Part shown: positions 47,954 to 59,529 of the stretch, in pieces | Numbering within the stretch: position 1 is the first letter of the stretch | Layout: each line of letters begins with the position of its first letter | Source of the DNA: Hydrogenophaga sp. | Lineage (GTDB): Bacteria > Pseudomonadota > Gammaproteobacteria > Burkholderiales > Burkholderiaceae_C | Direction: 5' to 3' | DNA: 64,000 nucleotides | Assembly: GCF_030656115.1 (NCBI RefSeq) | Contig: NZ_JAUSOO010000080.1 | Location: forward strand, 1 to 64,000 | The notes under the pieces: generated by a model | Database searches by the model: none | What the model saw: the letters and a program-made list of their open reading frames with translations, nothing else | What the model was told of the DNA's origin: nothing | Position numbers and translations under genes: made by a program

Positions 47954-48823
47954 ATGAAACAAAACACCCTCCTGGCCTGTACCGTGGCCAGCCTCGCCAG
48001 CCTGAGCAGCTGGGGTGCTACCTCTGCGACTGCCCCCGATGCGCCAGCCACCGCCGTCGCACCAGCGCCCGCGGGCCTGCCGCTCTGGGAAGCCGGCCTG
48101 GCCGCCGGCGCAGGCTACGTGCCCGATTACCCCGGCGCCGACCGCTACCGCACCCGCGCCGCTGTGCTGCCCGTGTTCATTTACCGAGGCCCCGTGCTGC
48201 GCATTGACGGCGGCAGTGTCAGCGGACGTCTTGCGCGTTCCTCAGACTGGGAACTGGACCTGAGTGCCAACGGCGCTTTCAACGCCAACAACAACGCCCT
48301 GCGCCAAGGCATGCCCGACCTGGACTATCTGTTTGGCGTCGGCCCGCAAGCCATCTACAAAGGTCTGAAAACCTGGCCCGGCAAACCCACGCTGCACCTG
48401 AAACTGCGCGCCATCCTGTCCACCGACTTCAGCCGCGTGGACTCGCGAGGCATCAGCTTCGACCCCCAACTGCGCTGGCGCCTGCCCCAAGTGGCCGGCA
48501 CGCCCGCCACGCTGAGCCTGTCGCTGCAACCCAGCTGGGCCAGCCGGTCGCTGCAATCGTATTTTTACCAAGTGAACCCCAGCGAAGCCACCGCCATCCG
48601 CCCGGCCTACAACGCCCGCGCAGGCTACATGGGCACCGAAGCCGGTATCACACTGAGCCACCGCCCCCTGCGCGACGTGTCGTGGTTCGTCACCGCCCGC
48701 CTCCTGTCGCTGCACGGCGCCGCCAACACAGCAAGCCCGCTGTTGCGCGACAAGCGCAACGTCTCGGTGGGCGCGGGTGTGGTGTGGACGCCTTGGCGCA
48801 GTGGCCGCACCGCCGCAGACTAA
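47954..48823 (+). CDS. MipA/OmpV family outer membrane protein
   Basis: A 289-residue beta-barrel protein. ATG 47954 opens a signal peptide (ASLSSWGATSATA). The mature protein has the MipA/OmpV features: EAGLAAGAGYVPDYPGADRYRTRAAVLPVFIYRG near the N-terminus and alternating aromatic beta strands to the end. MipA-type proteins scaffold murein synthases or act as adhesins. It follows the AttH-like gene by 21 bases and is probably in the same operon. Confidence 0.85.
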   Translation: MKQNTLLACTVASLASLSSWGATSATAPDAPATAVAPAPAGLPLWEAGLAAGAGYVPDYPGADRYRTRAAVLPVFIYRGPVLRIDGGSVSGRLARSSDWELDLSANGAFNANNNALRQGMPDLDYLFGVGPQAIYKGLKTWPGKPTLHLKLRAILSTDFSRVDSRGISFDPQLRWRLPQVAGTPATLSLSLQPSWASRSLQSYFYQVNPSEATAIRPAYNARAGYMGTEAGITLSHRPLRDVSWFVTARLLSLHGAANTASPLLRDKRNVSVGAGVVWTPWRSGRTAAD

Positions 48824-48859
48824 AAAACGTGTTCACCATCGGGTCGGACAAATAACAGA

Positions 48860-49438
48860 TCACTTCCAGAGCAGCTTCACCCGCGCATCGCGGCCACAAG
48901 ACAAGCGGTAATAGCTGTAGCGCACCGTGTTTTTCTTGTAATCGTCTTGGTGGTAATCCTCTGCCAGATAGAACACGTTGGCGGGTGCCAACTCGGTGTG
49001 GATGGTCTTGAAACGGCCCGACTTCTGCAGCGCATCGCGGCTGTCCAGCACCGCCTGCCGCTCGGCTGCATTGCCCCAATAAATGCCGCTGCGGTACTGG
49101 TCGCCCAGGTCACAAAATTGGCGGTCCTTCACCGTGGGGTCAATCTGGCGCCAGAAATAGTCCACCAGTTGCGGGTAGCTCACGCGGGCCGGGTCGTAGG
49201 TCACACGCACGGCTTCCGCGTGCCCGGTGTGACCCCGAGCCACCGTTTCGTAAGTGGGGTTGGTGGTTTTGCCAGCGGTGTAGCCCGACTCCACCGCCAC
49301 CACGCCTGCGAGCTTTTCAAAATCGGCCTCCAGGCACCAGAAGCAACCGCCGGCAAAGAGCGCCGTGGCTGTGGCCGCCTGCGCGCTGGTCACAGCACCC
49401 GACAGCAGCCACGCCACCCAAACCCGCCGCATGGGCAT
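48860..49438 (-). CDS. msrA: Peptide methionine-S-sulfoxide reductase A, exported
   Basis: A 192-residue MsrA with the active site FAGGCFWCLEADF (catalytic Cys32). The remaining domain is typical (VESGYTAGKTTNPTYE, ARGHTGHAEAVRV, FYLAEDYHQDDY). The N-terminal 21 residues (RRVWVAWLLSGAVTSAQA) look like a signal peptide, so this form probably repairs methionine sulfoxide in periplasmic proteins. It lies convergent with the OmpV gene. Confidence 0.93.
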   Translation of the reverse strand: MPMRRVWVAWLLSGAVTSAQAATATALFAGGCFWCLEADFEKLAGVVAVESGYTAGKTTNPTYETVARGHTGHAEAVRVTYDPARVSYPQLVDYFWRQIDPTVKDRQFCDLGDQYRSGIYWGNAAERQAVLDSRDALQKSGRFKTIHTELAPANVFYLAEDYHQDDYKKNTVRYSYYRLSCGRDARVKLLWK

Positions 49439-49532
49439 CGTGGTTCACAGCCGTAGAGCACACTCTCTAAACACGCACGCTTTTCAAAATGTAAGTTTCG
49501 AGTCAGTTTGCAGGATAATGCTGCACTGCAAC

Positions 49533-49826
49533 ATGAACACATCTTCTGCACCTCTTCAACTCGGGCTTGAGGATCTCCTCGGGGAACTGCAGTACGCCCG
49601 TCGAAACGGAGACCTGGGTCGGCTGGCCTTGCTGGCCTACTGCGAAGTGCGGCGCTGGGCTCGTGCAGCCGGTGAAGAAGCGCTGGCCGAACATGCCACG
49701 GTCTTGGTCACACACAGCCCCAAAGTCAGCCGCGAGGCGTTCATGAACGATGTCGATGGGCTCATCGTTCAGCTTGAAGAAGCCCACAGCCGTGTATCGA
49801 ACCGGTCCGCTGCCTTGCGCGACTGA
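49533..49826 (+). CDS. Small conserved helical protein
   Basis: A 97-residue cytoplasmic protein that is predicted all-helical: LGLEDLLGELQYARRNGDLGRLALLAYCEVRRWARAAGEEAL then a linker and a second pair of helices ending SRVSNRSAALRD. The N-terminus may start at ATG 49518 instead, adding MLHCN. No family named; the four-helix layout resembles small regulatory adaptor proteins. It precedes the ABC exporter gene by 70 bases. Confidence 0.6.
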   Translation: MNTSSAPLQLGLEDLLGELQYARRNGDLGRLALLAYCEVRRWARAAGEEALAEHATVLVTHSPKVSREAFMNDVDGLIVQLEEAHSRVSNRSAALRD

Positions 49827-49896
49827 CCCGGGCACCTGCTCTGCGGCTTGAACTACCGACAGCCGCAAGCCCGCGAAACCGGCACACTTGGGCCCC

Positions 49897-51684
49897 ATGA
49901 GCGCACCCCAACCCACCGAACGCCCCCAAGGCACCACCCCCACGTCACTCAGCGGCCTGCTACCGTTCATGCGGCCTTACCGGCTGCAAATGGGGCTGGC
50001 GGTGCTGTTCCTCATTGGGGCTGCTGCGGCCACGCTGCTGTTTCCCGTGGCACTGAGACACCTGATTGACGGCGGCTTGGTGTCGGCCGACCGCAGCGCG
50101 CAGGCCATGGGCTTGCGGGGCCATTTCTTGCAACTGTTTGGTGTGGCGGTGGCGTTGGGCTTTTTCTCAGCGGCACGGTTTTATCTGGTGAGCTGGCTGG
50201 GCGAGCGCGTGACCGCCGATTTGCGCAACGCGGTGTACAGCCATGTGCTGCGCCAGAGTCCGCAATTTTTTGAAACCACCCAGACCGGCGAGGTGCTCAG
50301 CCGCCTGACCACCGACACCACGCTGGTTCAAACGGTGGTGGGTTCGTCGCTCTCCATGGGACTGCGCAATGCCTTCATGGGTGCGGGCGCGCTGATCATG
50401 CTGGTGTGGACCAACCCGTATGTGATGACGCAGGTGTTGCTGATTTTGCTGTTGGTGGTGTTGCCCAGCATGTGGTTTGGGCGGCGGGTGCGCAAACTTT
50501 CGCGCGCCAGCCAAGACCGTGTGGCCGACTCCAGCGCCATCGCGGCCGAGGTGTTGAACGCCATTCCCATCGTGCAGAGCTACACCGCCGAAAACCGCGA
50601 GGCACAGCGCTTTGCCACGGCCACCGAATTCGCCTTCAGCACCGCCGTGCGGCGCAGCCGCGCTCGCTCGGGGTTGGTGGCGTTCATCATCATCAGCACG
50701 GCGGCGCTGTTGTTGTGGGGGCTGTACCAGGGCACGCAAGCGGTGATGGCGGGCGAAATCAGCGCTGGCCATTTGGGCCAAACGGTGGTGTATATCGTCA
50801 TCCTGGCCGGCGCGGTAGCGGTGCTGGGCGAGGTGTATGGCGACCTGTTGCGTGCCGCCGGAGCCAGCGAACGGCTGATGGAGTTGCTGGCCAGCGAGTC
50901 GCCGGTGCAGTCGCCACCGCAGCCTTTGCACAGCCCATGGCCTGTGGGTGGCAGCACGCTGGAATTTCACCAGGTGGGGTTCAACTATCCTTCGCGCCCA
51001 CAGCAGGCGGCGCTGACCCACTTCAGTTTGCAGGTGCGGCCGGGGCAAACGGTGGCCCTGGTGGGCGCCAGCGGCGCGGGAAAAAGCACGGTGTTTGGGC
51101 TGGTGTTGCGCTTTTACGATCCGCAGCACGGCCACATGGTGCTGGACGGTGTTCCCATTGACCAACTGAGCCTGCAGGCACTGCGCGAGCGGGTGGGCAT
51201 CGTGCCGCAGGACCCGGTGATTTTTTCGACCAGCGCGCGGGAAAACATCCGCTACGGCAAGCCCGGCGCCAGCGATGCCGAGGTGCATGCCGCGGCGGTG
51301 GCGGCGTTTGCCGACGAGTTCATTGCCCAGTTGCCCGAGGGCTACGACACGTTTTTGGGCGAGCGCGGCGTGCGCCTCTCGGGCGGGCAACGCCAGCGCA
51401 TTGCCATTGCCCGCGCTTTGCTGAAAAACCCGCCGCTGTTGCTGCTGGATGAGGCCACCAGCGCGCTGGATGCGCAAAGCGAGCGCATGGTGCAAGCTGC
51501 GCTGGAGTCGGCCATGCGCAACCGCACCACCTTGGTGATTGCGCACCGCCTGGCCACGGTGCAAAAGGCCGACCACATCGTGGTGCTGGAACATGGCCAT
51601 TTGGTGGAACAAGGCACACACGCCGAACTGGTGGCGCGCGGCGGCGTGTACGCAGGGCTGGCGGCACTGCAGTTCAACGCCTGA
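49897..51684 (+). CDS. ABC exporter, fused permease-ATPase (MsbA-like)
   Basis: A 595-residue half-transporter. The N-terminal six-helix exporter domain (from MRPYRLQMGLAVLFLIGAAAATLLFP) is followed by the ATPase domain: Walker A GASGAGKST, Q-loop IVPQDPVIFS, signature LSGGQRQRIAIARAL, Walker B LLLLDEATSALD and switch His in VIAHRLAT. The homodimer would flip lipids or drugs outward. The start is the ATG at 49897. A cognate lipid-A pathway gene is not nearby, so the substrate is unknown. Confidence 0.92.
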   Translation: MSAPQPTERPQGTTPTSLSGLLPFMRPYRLQMGLAVLFLIGAAAATLLFPVALRHLIDGGLVSADRSAQAMGLRGHFLQLFGVAVALGFFSAARFYLVSWLGERVTADLRNAVYSHVLRQSPQFFETTQTGEVLSRLTTDTTLVQTVVGSSLSMGLRNAFMGAGALIMLVWTNPYVMTQVLLILLLVVLPSMWFGRRVRKLSRASQDRVADSSAIAAEVLNAIPIVQSYTAENREAQRFATATEFAFSTAVRRSRARSGLVAFIIISTAALLLWGLYQGTQAVMAGEISAGHLGQTVVYIVILAGAVAVLGEVYGDLLRAAGASERLMELLASESPVQSPPQPLHSPWPVGGSTLEFHQVGFNYPSRPQQAALTHFSLQVRPGQTVALVGASGAGKSTVFGLVLRFYDPQHGHMVLDGVPIDQLSLQALRERVGIVPQDPVIFSTSARENIRYGKPGASDAEVHAAAVAAFADEFIAQLPEGYDTFLGERGVRLSGGQRQRIAIARALLKNPPLLLLDEATSALDAQSERMVQAALESAMRNRTTLVIAHRLATVQKADHIVVLEHGHLVEQGTHAELVARGGVYAGLAALQFNA

Positions 51685-51827
51685 ACTCGCGAAGTGAGTG
51701 TTATGCATTCGGCGCATAGATAGCCGAAAACTTGGCCTTGGACAGGCACGCAGAGGCTTCGTACAGTGGCGACCGCTGGCCCGCAAAAACAAAGGCCAGC
51801 GCAAACCCACAGGAACCATCGCACCAC

Positions 51828-53156
<1,329 letters not shown>

Positions 53157-53362
53157 TCAATCGCCCTGGCCTTGGCGCCAGGTGCTGATGCTCACAGGCC
53201 GACGACGGTGCGCCAATAGGTCAACACCCCTGTGCGGCGCAGGGCACATCCTGCGCCGCACAACGGTCAACCGGCAACGCGCAGCGGGCGCAAGTGTGCG
53301 CGGCTCTGATCGATTGAACGAGCCCATCGAACGCGTTCAGGGACAAGGATCACATCTACATG

Positions 53363-53986
53363 TCAATGCAAATGGCGGGGTTTGCGTGGTCCACCATGGC
53401 CGGACGCCCCACCAAACCCACGGGGAGGACGGCCGAGCTGCATGGAGTTCACCAGTGCGTCAAAACGTTCAGTGAACAGCTTGTCAATGGCCACGACCAC
53501 GTCACCGAGTTCCGCGGCATCAAAGTGGCGCTCCATGATATGGACCACGTCCTGCACGAGCAAATCTCGCTGAACCTGCATGATGGCAGCAGGCGTCGGG
53601 CCCACAAAGCACATCATGAAGTCATCACGAGCATCCTCTTCAGACGATCCGTCTTCTTCATCGTATTCGGTATCGTAGAAAGACACCTCAAGAGGTGCTC
53701 CAGCAGAGGCAATTTCGTTGAGGCCCATACACGCCTCTTCAATCACCTGCCGAAAATCTTCGTCTCCTGGAACGGTCCAGCACATCTGCAACACATGTGC
53801 CGTGGCATCGAAGCGTATACCAGGCTCGTCTTCATACGCGCTCTCAGCCGCTGCAGCCAGCGAGCGAGCGCCAGCATAGTGCCACAGGGGCTTCAAAGCA
53901 TCCTGAATCTGGCTGAAGACCACATCGTCACGCAGTGGCACATCTCCATGCACATGGATTTCGAAAGGTGCGTTGTATCGTGTCAT
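53363..53986 (-). CDS. Conserved protein, DUF6806-like
   Basis: A 207-residue soluble protein. It begins MTRYNAPFEIHVHGDVPLRDDV and has acidic Asp/Glu tracts (TEYDEEDGSSEEDARDD) plus a DFRQVIEEACMGLNEIA segment. The general alpha/beta pattern recurs in Burkholderiales, and I associate it with DUF6806, but only tentatively. The C-terminus is Gly/Arg/Pro/His-rich. It neighbours tRNA-Leu and faces gdhA across 206 bases. Function unknown. Confidence 0.7.
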   Translation of the reverse strand: MTRYNAPFEIHVHGDVPLRDDVVFSQIQDALKPLWHYAGARSLAAAAESAYEDEPGIRFDATAHVLQMCWTVPGDEDFRQVIEEACMGLNEIASAGAPLEVSFYDTEYDEEDGSSEEDARDDFMMCFVGPTPAAIMQVQRDLLVQDVVHIMERHFDAAELGDVVVAIDKLFTERFDALVNSMQLGRPPRGFGGASGHGGPRKPRHLH

Positions 53987-54026
53987 GGAAAACTCACTGT
54001 ACCGGTGAAACCAGAAAAACTAGCGT

Positions 54027-54115
54027 TGGTGCCTCGAACCGGGGTCGAACCGGTACAGCCGATTAAAGCCGGCGGATTTTAAGTCCGCTGTGTCTACCTA
54101 TTTCACCATCGAGGC
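54027..54115 (-). tRNA. tRNA-Leu (anticodon TAA)
   Basis: An 89-base cloverleaf with a long variable arm, 7-bp acceptor stem (gcctcga/tcgaggc), encoded CCA and anticodon loop ..CTTAAAA.., which reads as TAA. Last gene in a tRNA cluster downstream of lon. Confidence 0.95.
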
Positions 54116-54299
54116 CGGCCTGCCATTGTCGCAGGTTCAACGCTTAAATTTCGCAGAGGCACGAGCCAGACACAGGGCAAAAATCCTGAACATCCCACAT
54201 GCATTCCTATAAGAGGAACGCGTAGATTTCTCAAGGAATCGCCTGTATATGGTTGGAACCGGATGGGGAGGCACCACCGACTGATTCCGATCAGCCAAC

Positions 54300-54326
54300 A
54301 AAAAAGGAAGCATAGCTTCCTTTTTT
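54300..54326 (-). terminator. Hairpin after the second tRNA-Gly
   Basis: Stem ggaagc/gcttcc with a 3-base loop, six A residues on the left and six T residues on the right. Functions as a terminator on either strand; the same layout follows the first tRNA-Gly. Confidence 0.7.
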
Positions 54327-54330
54327 GAAC

Positions 54331-54406
54331 TGGAGCGGGATAAGAGACTCGAACTCTCGACCTATACCTTGGCAAGGTATCGCTCTACCAACTGAGCTAA
54401 TCCCGC
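54331..54406 (-). tRNA. tRNA-Gly (anticodon GCC), second copy
   Basis: A 76-base cloverleaf with encoded CCA, acceptor stem gcgggat and anticodon loop CTTGCCAAG, reading GCC. The gene body is identical to the copy at 54580-54655. Confidence 0.97.
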
Positions 54407-54430
54407 AAAACTGTGACATGCTCCAATGAC

Positions 54431-54504
54431 TGGAGGCGCGACCCGGAGTCGAACCGGGCTAGACGGATTTGCAATCCGTTGCATAACCGATTTGCTATCG
54501 CGCC
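54431..54504 (-). tRNA. tRNA-Cys (anticodon GCA)
   Basis: A 74-base cloverleaf with encoded CCA; anticodon loop ATTGCAAA reads GCA. It lies between the two tRNA-Gly copies. Confidence 0.97.
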
Positions 54505-54546
54505 ATCTGCACCATGTAAGTACACTCAATGCATCATTTGCCGACG

Positions 54547-54573
54547 AAAAGGGGAAGCACAGCTTCCCCTTTT
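54547..54573 (-). terminator. Hairpin after the first tRNA-Gly
   Basis: Stem ggggaagc/gcttcccc with a 3-base loop and flanking A4/T4 runs. Paralogue of the 54300-54326 hairpin. Confidence 0.65.
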
Positions 54574-54579
54574 CTAAGA

Positions 54580-54655
54580 TGGAGCGGGATAAGAGACTCG
54601 AACTCTCGACCTATACCTTGGCAAGGTATCGCTCTACCAACTGAGCTAATCCCGC
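54580..54655 (-). tRNA. tRNA-Gly (anticodon GCC), first copy
   Basis: A 76-base cloverleaf with encoded CCA, same sequence as the second copy. First in the transcription order of the Gly-Cys-Gly-Leu cluster. Confidence 0.97.
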
Positions 54656-54685
54656 ATGTTTCTCTAAAACTTGTCAGAAGCTGGT

Positions 54686-54714
54686 ATTCTAGTGCAAAAA
54701 ACCACCAGTTTTCA
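54686..54714 (-). promoter_or_regulatory. Candidate sigma-70-like promoter of the tRNA cluster
   Basis: On the minus strand a TGAAAA box (54709-54714) is 17 bases from TAGAAT (54686-54691). The -10 is good; the -35 is only a partial match. Transcription would begin about 25 bases ahead of the first tRNA-Gly. Confidence 0.35.
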
Positions 54715-54733
54715 CGCCTCTGCAATTTTTTGA

Positions 54734-57166
54734 TCAGTGTTTGACCGCATCTGGAGCCACCGCAGCCGGCCGTACCGACGCAGCCGCCACCTGAGCCGCC
54801 ACCTCTTCGTCGGTCAGCGGCACCGGCAAACGCTCCAGCGCAATAGCCAACACTTTGTCAATCCACTTCACCGGCACGATCTCCAAGCCCTGCTTCACGT
54901 TGTCTGGAATTTCAGCCAGATCCTTGACGTTGTCTTCCGGGATGATGACGGTCTTGATCCCCCCGCGCAGGGCCGCCAACAGCTTCTCTTTCAAACCACC
55001 AATCGCGGTGACTTCACCGCGCAGGGTAATCTCACCTGTCATGGCCACATCCGCACGGACGGGAATGCCAGTAAGCGATGACACCAGTGCCGTGGTCATG
55101 GCAGCACCAGCGCTAGGACCGTCCTTGGGTGTAGCACCGTCTGGCACGTGAATGTGGATATCGCGCTTGTCGAACTGCTCATCTTTGATACCCAAAGAGC
55201 GGGAACGGCTGCGCACCACGGTACGCGCCGCCTCAACCGACTCTTTCATCACATCGCCCAGGGATCCAGTACGGGTGATGACCCCCTTGCCCGGCATGAT
55301 CGCCACTTCGATGGTGAGCAGGTCACCACCGACCTCGGTCCATGCCAAGCCAACCACCTGACCCACTTGGTTCTGCGCTTCCGCACGGCCATAGCTGTAC
55401 TTGCGAACACCCAGAAATTCATTGAGATTTTCCGAACTCACAACCACGGTAGGCATGTATTTCTTCAGCAACAGCCCTTTGACCACCTTGCGGCAGATTT
55501 TGCCAAGTTCACGCTCAAGCGAGCGCACACCAGCTTCGCGGGTGTAATAGCGCACGATGTCGCGTACGGCGGCTTCCTGCACATCCATTTCACCGTCTCG
55601 GATGCCGTTGTTTTTCAGTTGCTTGGGCAGAAGGTAACGTATGGCAATGTTGGTCTTCTCGTCCTCGGTGTAACCAGACAGGCGGATCACCTCCATACGG
55701 TCCAGCAACGCCGGCGGGATATTCATCGAGTTCGACGTCGCCACAAACATCACGTCGGACAGATCGAAATCCACTTCGACATAGTGATCACCAAAAGTGT
55801 GGTTTTGCTCGGGATCCAACACCTCCAACAAAGCGCTGGATGGATCGCCACGGAAATCCGTGCCCAGTTTGTCAATTTCATCCAGCAGGAACAGCGGGTT
55901 GCGCGTACCCACTTTGCTCAGGCTCTGCAGCACCTTGCCGGGCATCGCACCGATATAGGTACGGCGGTGACCACGGATCTCTGCTTCGTCGCGCATGCCA
56001 CCCAAGGCCATGCGCACGTACTTGCGGCCTGTTGCCTTGGCCACCGACTGCCCCAAAGAGGTCTTGCCAACACCGGGAGGACCCACCAAGCACAGGATCG
56101 GCGCCTTGACCTTGTCGACACGCTGCTGCACAGCAAGGTACTCAAGAATACGGTCTTTGACCTTGTCGAGGCCGTAGTGGTCTTCATTCAGGACCGCTTC
56201 GGCGTGCGCCAGGTCGTGCTTGATCTTGGTCTTCTTGCTCCAAGGCAAGGCCACCAGTGCATCAATGTAATTGCGCACCACAGTGGCTTCGGCCGACATA
56301 GGCGACATCAACTTGAGCTTTTTGAACTCTGCATCAGCTTTCTTGCGCGCTTCGGCAGGCATTTTGGCCAGTTTGATCTTCTTTTCGATTTCCTCGATGT
56401 CAGCGCCTTCTTCACCTTCGCCAAGCTCTTTTTGAATCGCCTTGACCTGCTCATTGAGGTAGAAGTCGCGTTGGTTCTTTTCCATCTGCCGCTTGACACG
56501 ACCACGGATTTTTTTGTCCACATTCAGGATATCGACTTCGCGTTCAAGCTGCTCAAACAGATTTTCCAGCCGCTTGTTCACCGGGTCCAGATCCAGTACC
56601 ACCTGCTTGGACTCCAGCTTGAGCGGCAAATGGGCTGCAATGGTGTCGGCCAATCGGCCAGCATCATCGATGCTGGCGATTGAGGTCAGGATTTCAGACG
56701 GGATTTTTTTGTTCAGCTTGACGTACTGATCAAACTGCTGCATCACCGCACGACGCAAAGCCTCCAGTTCGGTGGACTGCATGTCAGCACGCTCCAAAGC
56801 CGGGTCGACGGGAGCGACATGGGCCACAAAGTGCGTATCACTATCTCGAATGTCGAGCACCTTGGCGCGCTGCAACCCTTCAACCAGCACCTTGACGGTA
56901 CCGTCGGGCAATTTGAGCATTTGCAATATGGTGGCCACGCAGCCCATCTCGAACATGTCGTCGGTGGACGGTTCGTCTTTCGCTGCGGCTTTTTGTGCCA
57001 CCAACATGATGCGGCGCTCTGCCTCCATGGCCGCTTCAAGCGCTTTGATACTTTTCGGGCGACCCACGAACAATGGAATCACCATATGAGGGAAGACCAC
57101 CACATCGCGCAGAGGCAAAAGGGGCAGGTCAACCGGTGAACTGGGCAAAGGGGTATGTCCGGACAT
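54734..57166 (-). CDS. lon: ATP-dependent protease Lon
   Basis: An 810-residue protease with N-terminal LAN domain ([23 protein letters not shown]), AAA+ domain ([24 protein letters not shown]) and C-terminal serine protease domain. The catalytic Ser is in DGPSAGAAM and the Lys follows in [14 protein letters not shown]. It degrades damaged and regulatory proteins in the cytoplasm. It follows clpX with a 107-base gap. The C-terminus has a short Ala-rich tail. Confidence 0.98.
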   Translation of the reverse strand: MSGHTPLPSSPVDLPLLPLRDVVVFPHMVIPLFVGRPKSIKALEAAMEAERRIMLVAQKAAAKDEPSTDDMFEMGCVATILQMLKLPDGTVKVLVEGLQRAKVLDIRDSDTHFVAHVAPVDPALERADMQSTELEALRRAVMQQFDQYVKLNKKIPSEILTSIASIDDAGRLADTIAAHLPLKLESKQVVLDLDPVNKRLENLFEQLEREVDILNVDKKIRGRVKRQMEKNQRDFYLNEQVKAIQKELGEGEEGADIEEIEKKIKLAKMPAEARKKADAEFKKLKLMSPMSAEATVVRNYIDALVALPWSKKTKIKHDLAHAEAVLNEDHYGLDKVKDRILEYLAVQQRVDKVKAPILCLVGPPGVGKTSLGQSVAKATGRKYVRMALGGMRDEAEIRGHRRTYIGAMPGKVLQSLSKVGTRNPLFLLDEIDKLGTDFRGDPSSALLEVLDPEQNHTFGDHYVEVDFDLSDVMFVATSNSMNIPPALLDRMEVIRLSGYTEDEKTNIAIRYLLPKQLKNNGIRDGEMDVQEAAVRDIVRYYTREAGVRSLERELGKICRKVVKGLLLKKYMPTVVVSSENLNEFLGVRKYSYGRAEAQNQVGQVVGLAWTEVGGDLLTIEVAIMPGKGVITRTGSLGDVMKESVEAARTVVRSRSRSLGIKDEQFDKRDIHIHVPDGATPKDGPSAGAAMTTALVSSLTGIPVRADVAMTGEITLRGEVTAIGGLKEKLLAALRGGIKTVIIPEDNVKDLAEIPDNVKQGLEIVPVKWIDKVLAIALERLPVPLTDEEVAAQVAAASVRPAAVAPDAVKH

Positions 57167-57273
57167 TTCAACCTCAACAAAACAATCAGGTGGGGTTCAT
57201 GCGGGCGATATCAACCAAACGCATCGGTAATTTCAGGCCTCAGGAAGCGTGCATCTTCTACTGGGAATGGCAT

Positions 57274-58539
57274 TCAGGCTTGCTTAGCTGCTTCGCGGTA
57301 CACCAACAACGGTGGCTTGTTCTCGTCAATGGTGGCCTCATCGACCACCACTTTCTCAACATTGCTCATGCCAGGCAACTCAAACATGGTGTCGATCAAC
57401 GCACTTTCCAGGATGGAGCGCAACCCCCGAGCGCCCGTCTTGCGGGCCAACGCCTTGCGGGCAATCGCCTTGAGGGCTGCAGGACGCACCTCCAGATCGG
57501 CGCCCTCCATGGACAATAAACGGGCAAACTGCTTCACCACAGCATTCTTGGGCTCGGTCAATATTTCGACCAAAGCATCTTCACTGAGTTCTGTGAGTGC
57601 GGCAATAACGGGCACGCGGCCAACCAGCTCGGGAATCAGGCCGAACTTGATCAGGTCTTCTGGTTCGATCTCTTTGAAGGATTCGGTCAGGCTGCGCTGC
57701 TGCTTGCTCTTGACTAGCGCACCAAAGCCCATGCCCGAAGCTTCGGTTCGGTTTTCAATGATCTTTTCAAGTCCGGCAAATGCACCGCCGCAGATGAACA
57801 GGATGTTGGTGGTATCGACCTGCAAGAAGTCCTGGTTGGGATGTTTGCGACCACCTTGCGGAGGCACCGAGGCCATGGTGCCCTCGATGAGCTTTAGCAA
57901 AGCCTGCTGAACACCCTCACCTGAGACGTCACGGGTGATGGAAGGATTGTCGGACTTGCGGGTAATTTTGTCGATTTCGTCGATGTAGACAATGCCCTGC
58001 TGCGCGCGTTCCACGTCGTAGTTGCAGCTCTGCAAGAGCTTGGCAACAATATTCTCCACATCTTCACCCACATAACCGGCTTCGGTCAGGGTGGTCGCGT
58101 CGGCCATGACGAAGGGCACATTGAGCATGCGCGCCATGGTTTGGGCCAGCAGCGTTTTGCCTGAACCTGTTGGACCGATCAACAGAATGTTGCTCTTGGC
58201 CAGCTCCACATCGTCCTTGCGAGCCGTGAGCTTGTGGCGAAGGCGCTTGTAATGGTTGTACACCGCAACCGCCAAAGCGCGTTTGGCCGAGTTTTGACCG
58301 ATCACGTAATTGTCCAAATTGGACTTGAGCTCGGCGGGCGTGGGTACTTCATCTCCTGCAGCCTTTACCGATTCCAGCCCGGGCAACTCGTCACGGATGA
58401 TGTCGTTGCAAAGATCAATGCACTCATCGCAGATGAAGACCGAAGGGCCAGCGATCAGCTTCTTGACCTCGTGCTGGCTCTTGCCACAAAACGAGCAGTA
58501 GAGCGCTTTTTCGCTGGAGGTGGCTTTTTTGTCGGCCAT
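57274..58539 (-). CDS. clpX: ATP-dependent Clp protease ATPase subunit ClpX
   Basis: A 421-residue AAA+ unfoldase. The N-terminal zinc domain has Cys15, Cys18, Cys37 and Cys40 (CSFC ... CDEC). The ATPase domain has [12 protein letters not shown] and VYIDEIDKI, plus the pore loop GYVGEDVEN and the IGF-like ClpP-binding loop region ([13 protein letters not shown] is replaced here by M-G-F). It unfolds tagged substrates for ClpP, whose gene is immediately upstream (147-base gap). Confidence 0.98.
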   Translation of the reverse strand: MADKKATSSEKALYCSFCGKSQHEVKKLIAGPSVFICDECIDLCNDIIRDELPGLESVKAAGDEVPTPAELKSNLDNYVIGQNSAKRALAVAVYNHYKRLRHKLTARKDDVELAKSNILLIGPTGSGKTLLAQTMARMLNVPFVMADATTLTEAGYVGEDVENIVAKLLQSCNYDVERAQQGIVYIDEIDKITRKSDNPSITRDVSGEGVQQALLKLIEGTMASVPPQGGRKHPNQDFLQVDTTNILFICGGAFAGLEKIIENRTEASGMGFGALVKSKQQRSLTESFKEIEPEDLIKFGLIPELVGRVPVIAALTELSEDALVEILTEPKNAVVKQFARLLSMEGADLEVRPAALKAIARKALARKTGARGLRSILESALIDTMFELPGMSNVEKVVVDEATIDENKPPLLVYREAAKQA

Positions 58540-58686
58540 ATGTCTTTAAGGTCGTTTGAAACGGTAAGTACAGTCAACAACGATGATAATTCAAGGCTGC
58601 CAAGGGGATAAAGAAGGAAGAGTGCTGGATTGAGCACATCCCCTTCCGTGCGGCGCGTGCCAAGTTGGCGACAACGCCAATAAAAA

Positions 58687-59304
58687 TCAGACGGCGCCAG
58701 GGCGCTTGTCGATCACCTTGTCGATCAGACCGTATTCAGCAGATTCGGCAGCTGACAGGTAATAGTCGCGCTCGGTGTCTCGCTCAATTTTTTCCAGCGG
58801 CTGACCGGTGCGTTCGGCCAGGATTTTGTTCAGCTGGTCGCGCGTCTTTAAAATTTCACGGGCGTGTATCTCGATTTCGGTAGCCTGGCCCTGGGTTCCG
58901 CCCAGCGGCTGGTGAATCATGATCTTGGAGTTGGGCAGAGCAAAGCGCTTGCCCTTGGCTCCTGCCGCCAGCAAGAACGCGCCCATGCTCGCAGCCATGC
59001 CGATACACAGCGTCGACACATCGGACTTGATGAAATTCATGGTGTCAAAAATCGCCATGCCGGCGCTCACCGAGCCACCGGGTGAGTTGATGTAGAACGA
59101 AATATCCTTGTCCGGATTTTCGCTTTCCAAAAACAACAGCTGTGCTACCACCAAATTGGCGGACTGGTCATTCACTGGGCCCACCAGGAAAATCACGCGT
59201 TCCTTGAGCAAGCGTGAGTAGATGTCGTAGGCACGCTCACCGCGGCCCGACTGCTCGATCACCATGGGCACCATGCCCAAGCCTTGAATATCCATTGTGC
59301 TCAT
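58687..59304 (-). CDS. clpP: ATP-dependent Clp protease proteolytic subunit ClpP
   Basis: A 205-residue serine protease that forms two heptameric rings with ClpX. The triad is Ser106 ([11 protein letters not shown]), His131 (IMIHQPLGG) and Asp180 (ERDTERDYY). The start [17 protein letters not shown] is standard. It lies between tig (225-base gap upstream, with a terminator) and clpX. Confidence 0.98.
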   Translation of the reverse strand: MSTMDIQGLGMVPMVIEQSGRGERAYDIYSRLLKERVIFLVGPVNDQSANLVVAQLLFLESENPDKDISFYINSPGGSVSAGMAIFDTMNFIKSDVSTLCIGMAASMGAFLLAAGAKGKRFALPNSKIMIHQPLGGTQGQATEIEIHAREILKTRDQLNKILAERTGQPLEKIERDTERDYYLSAAESAEYGLIDKVIDKRPGAV

Positions 59305-59433
59305 GCGTTTCTCCGTGTATTGATTGGTCGCGATGCCACTACTGTAACCAACCTGCGAAGGTCGTTACCCGGTCACGGTCTTGACCAGACGTTGCATATG
59401 GCATGCAGATTGCAAAAGGCAAGCGGGGGTCGA

Positions 59434-59459
59434 AAAAAAGGGCGGAAAACTCCGCCCTA
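59434..59459 (-). terminator. Terminator downstream of tig
   Basis: On the minus strand an agggcgga/tccgccct stem with loop gttt is followed by seven T residues. It lies about 75 bases past the tig stop and upstream of clpP. Confidence 0.8.
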
Positions 59460-59529
59460 GGCATTCCCGGCACAGGAACCACATCGCCTTGCTGCGCATC
59501 GCTCACGCGCTGGCAGCAAAGCCACCCGA

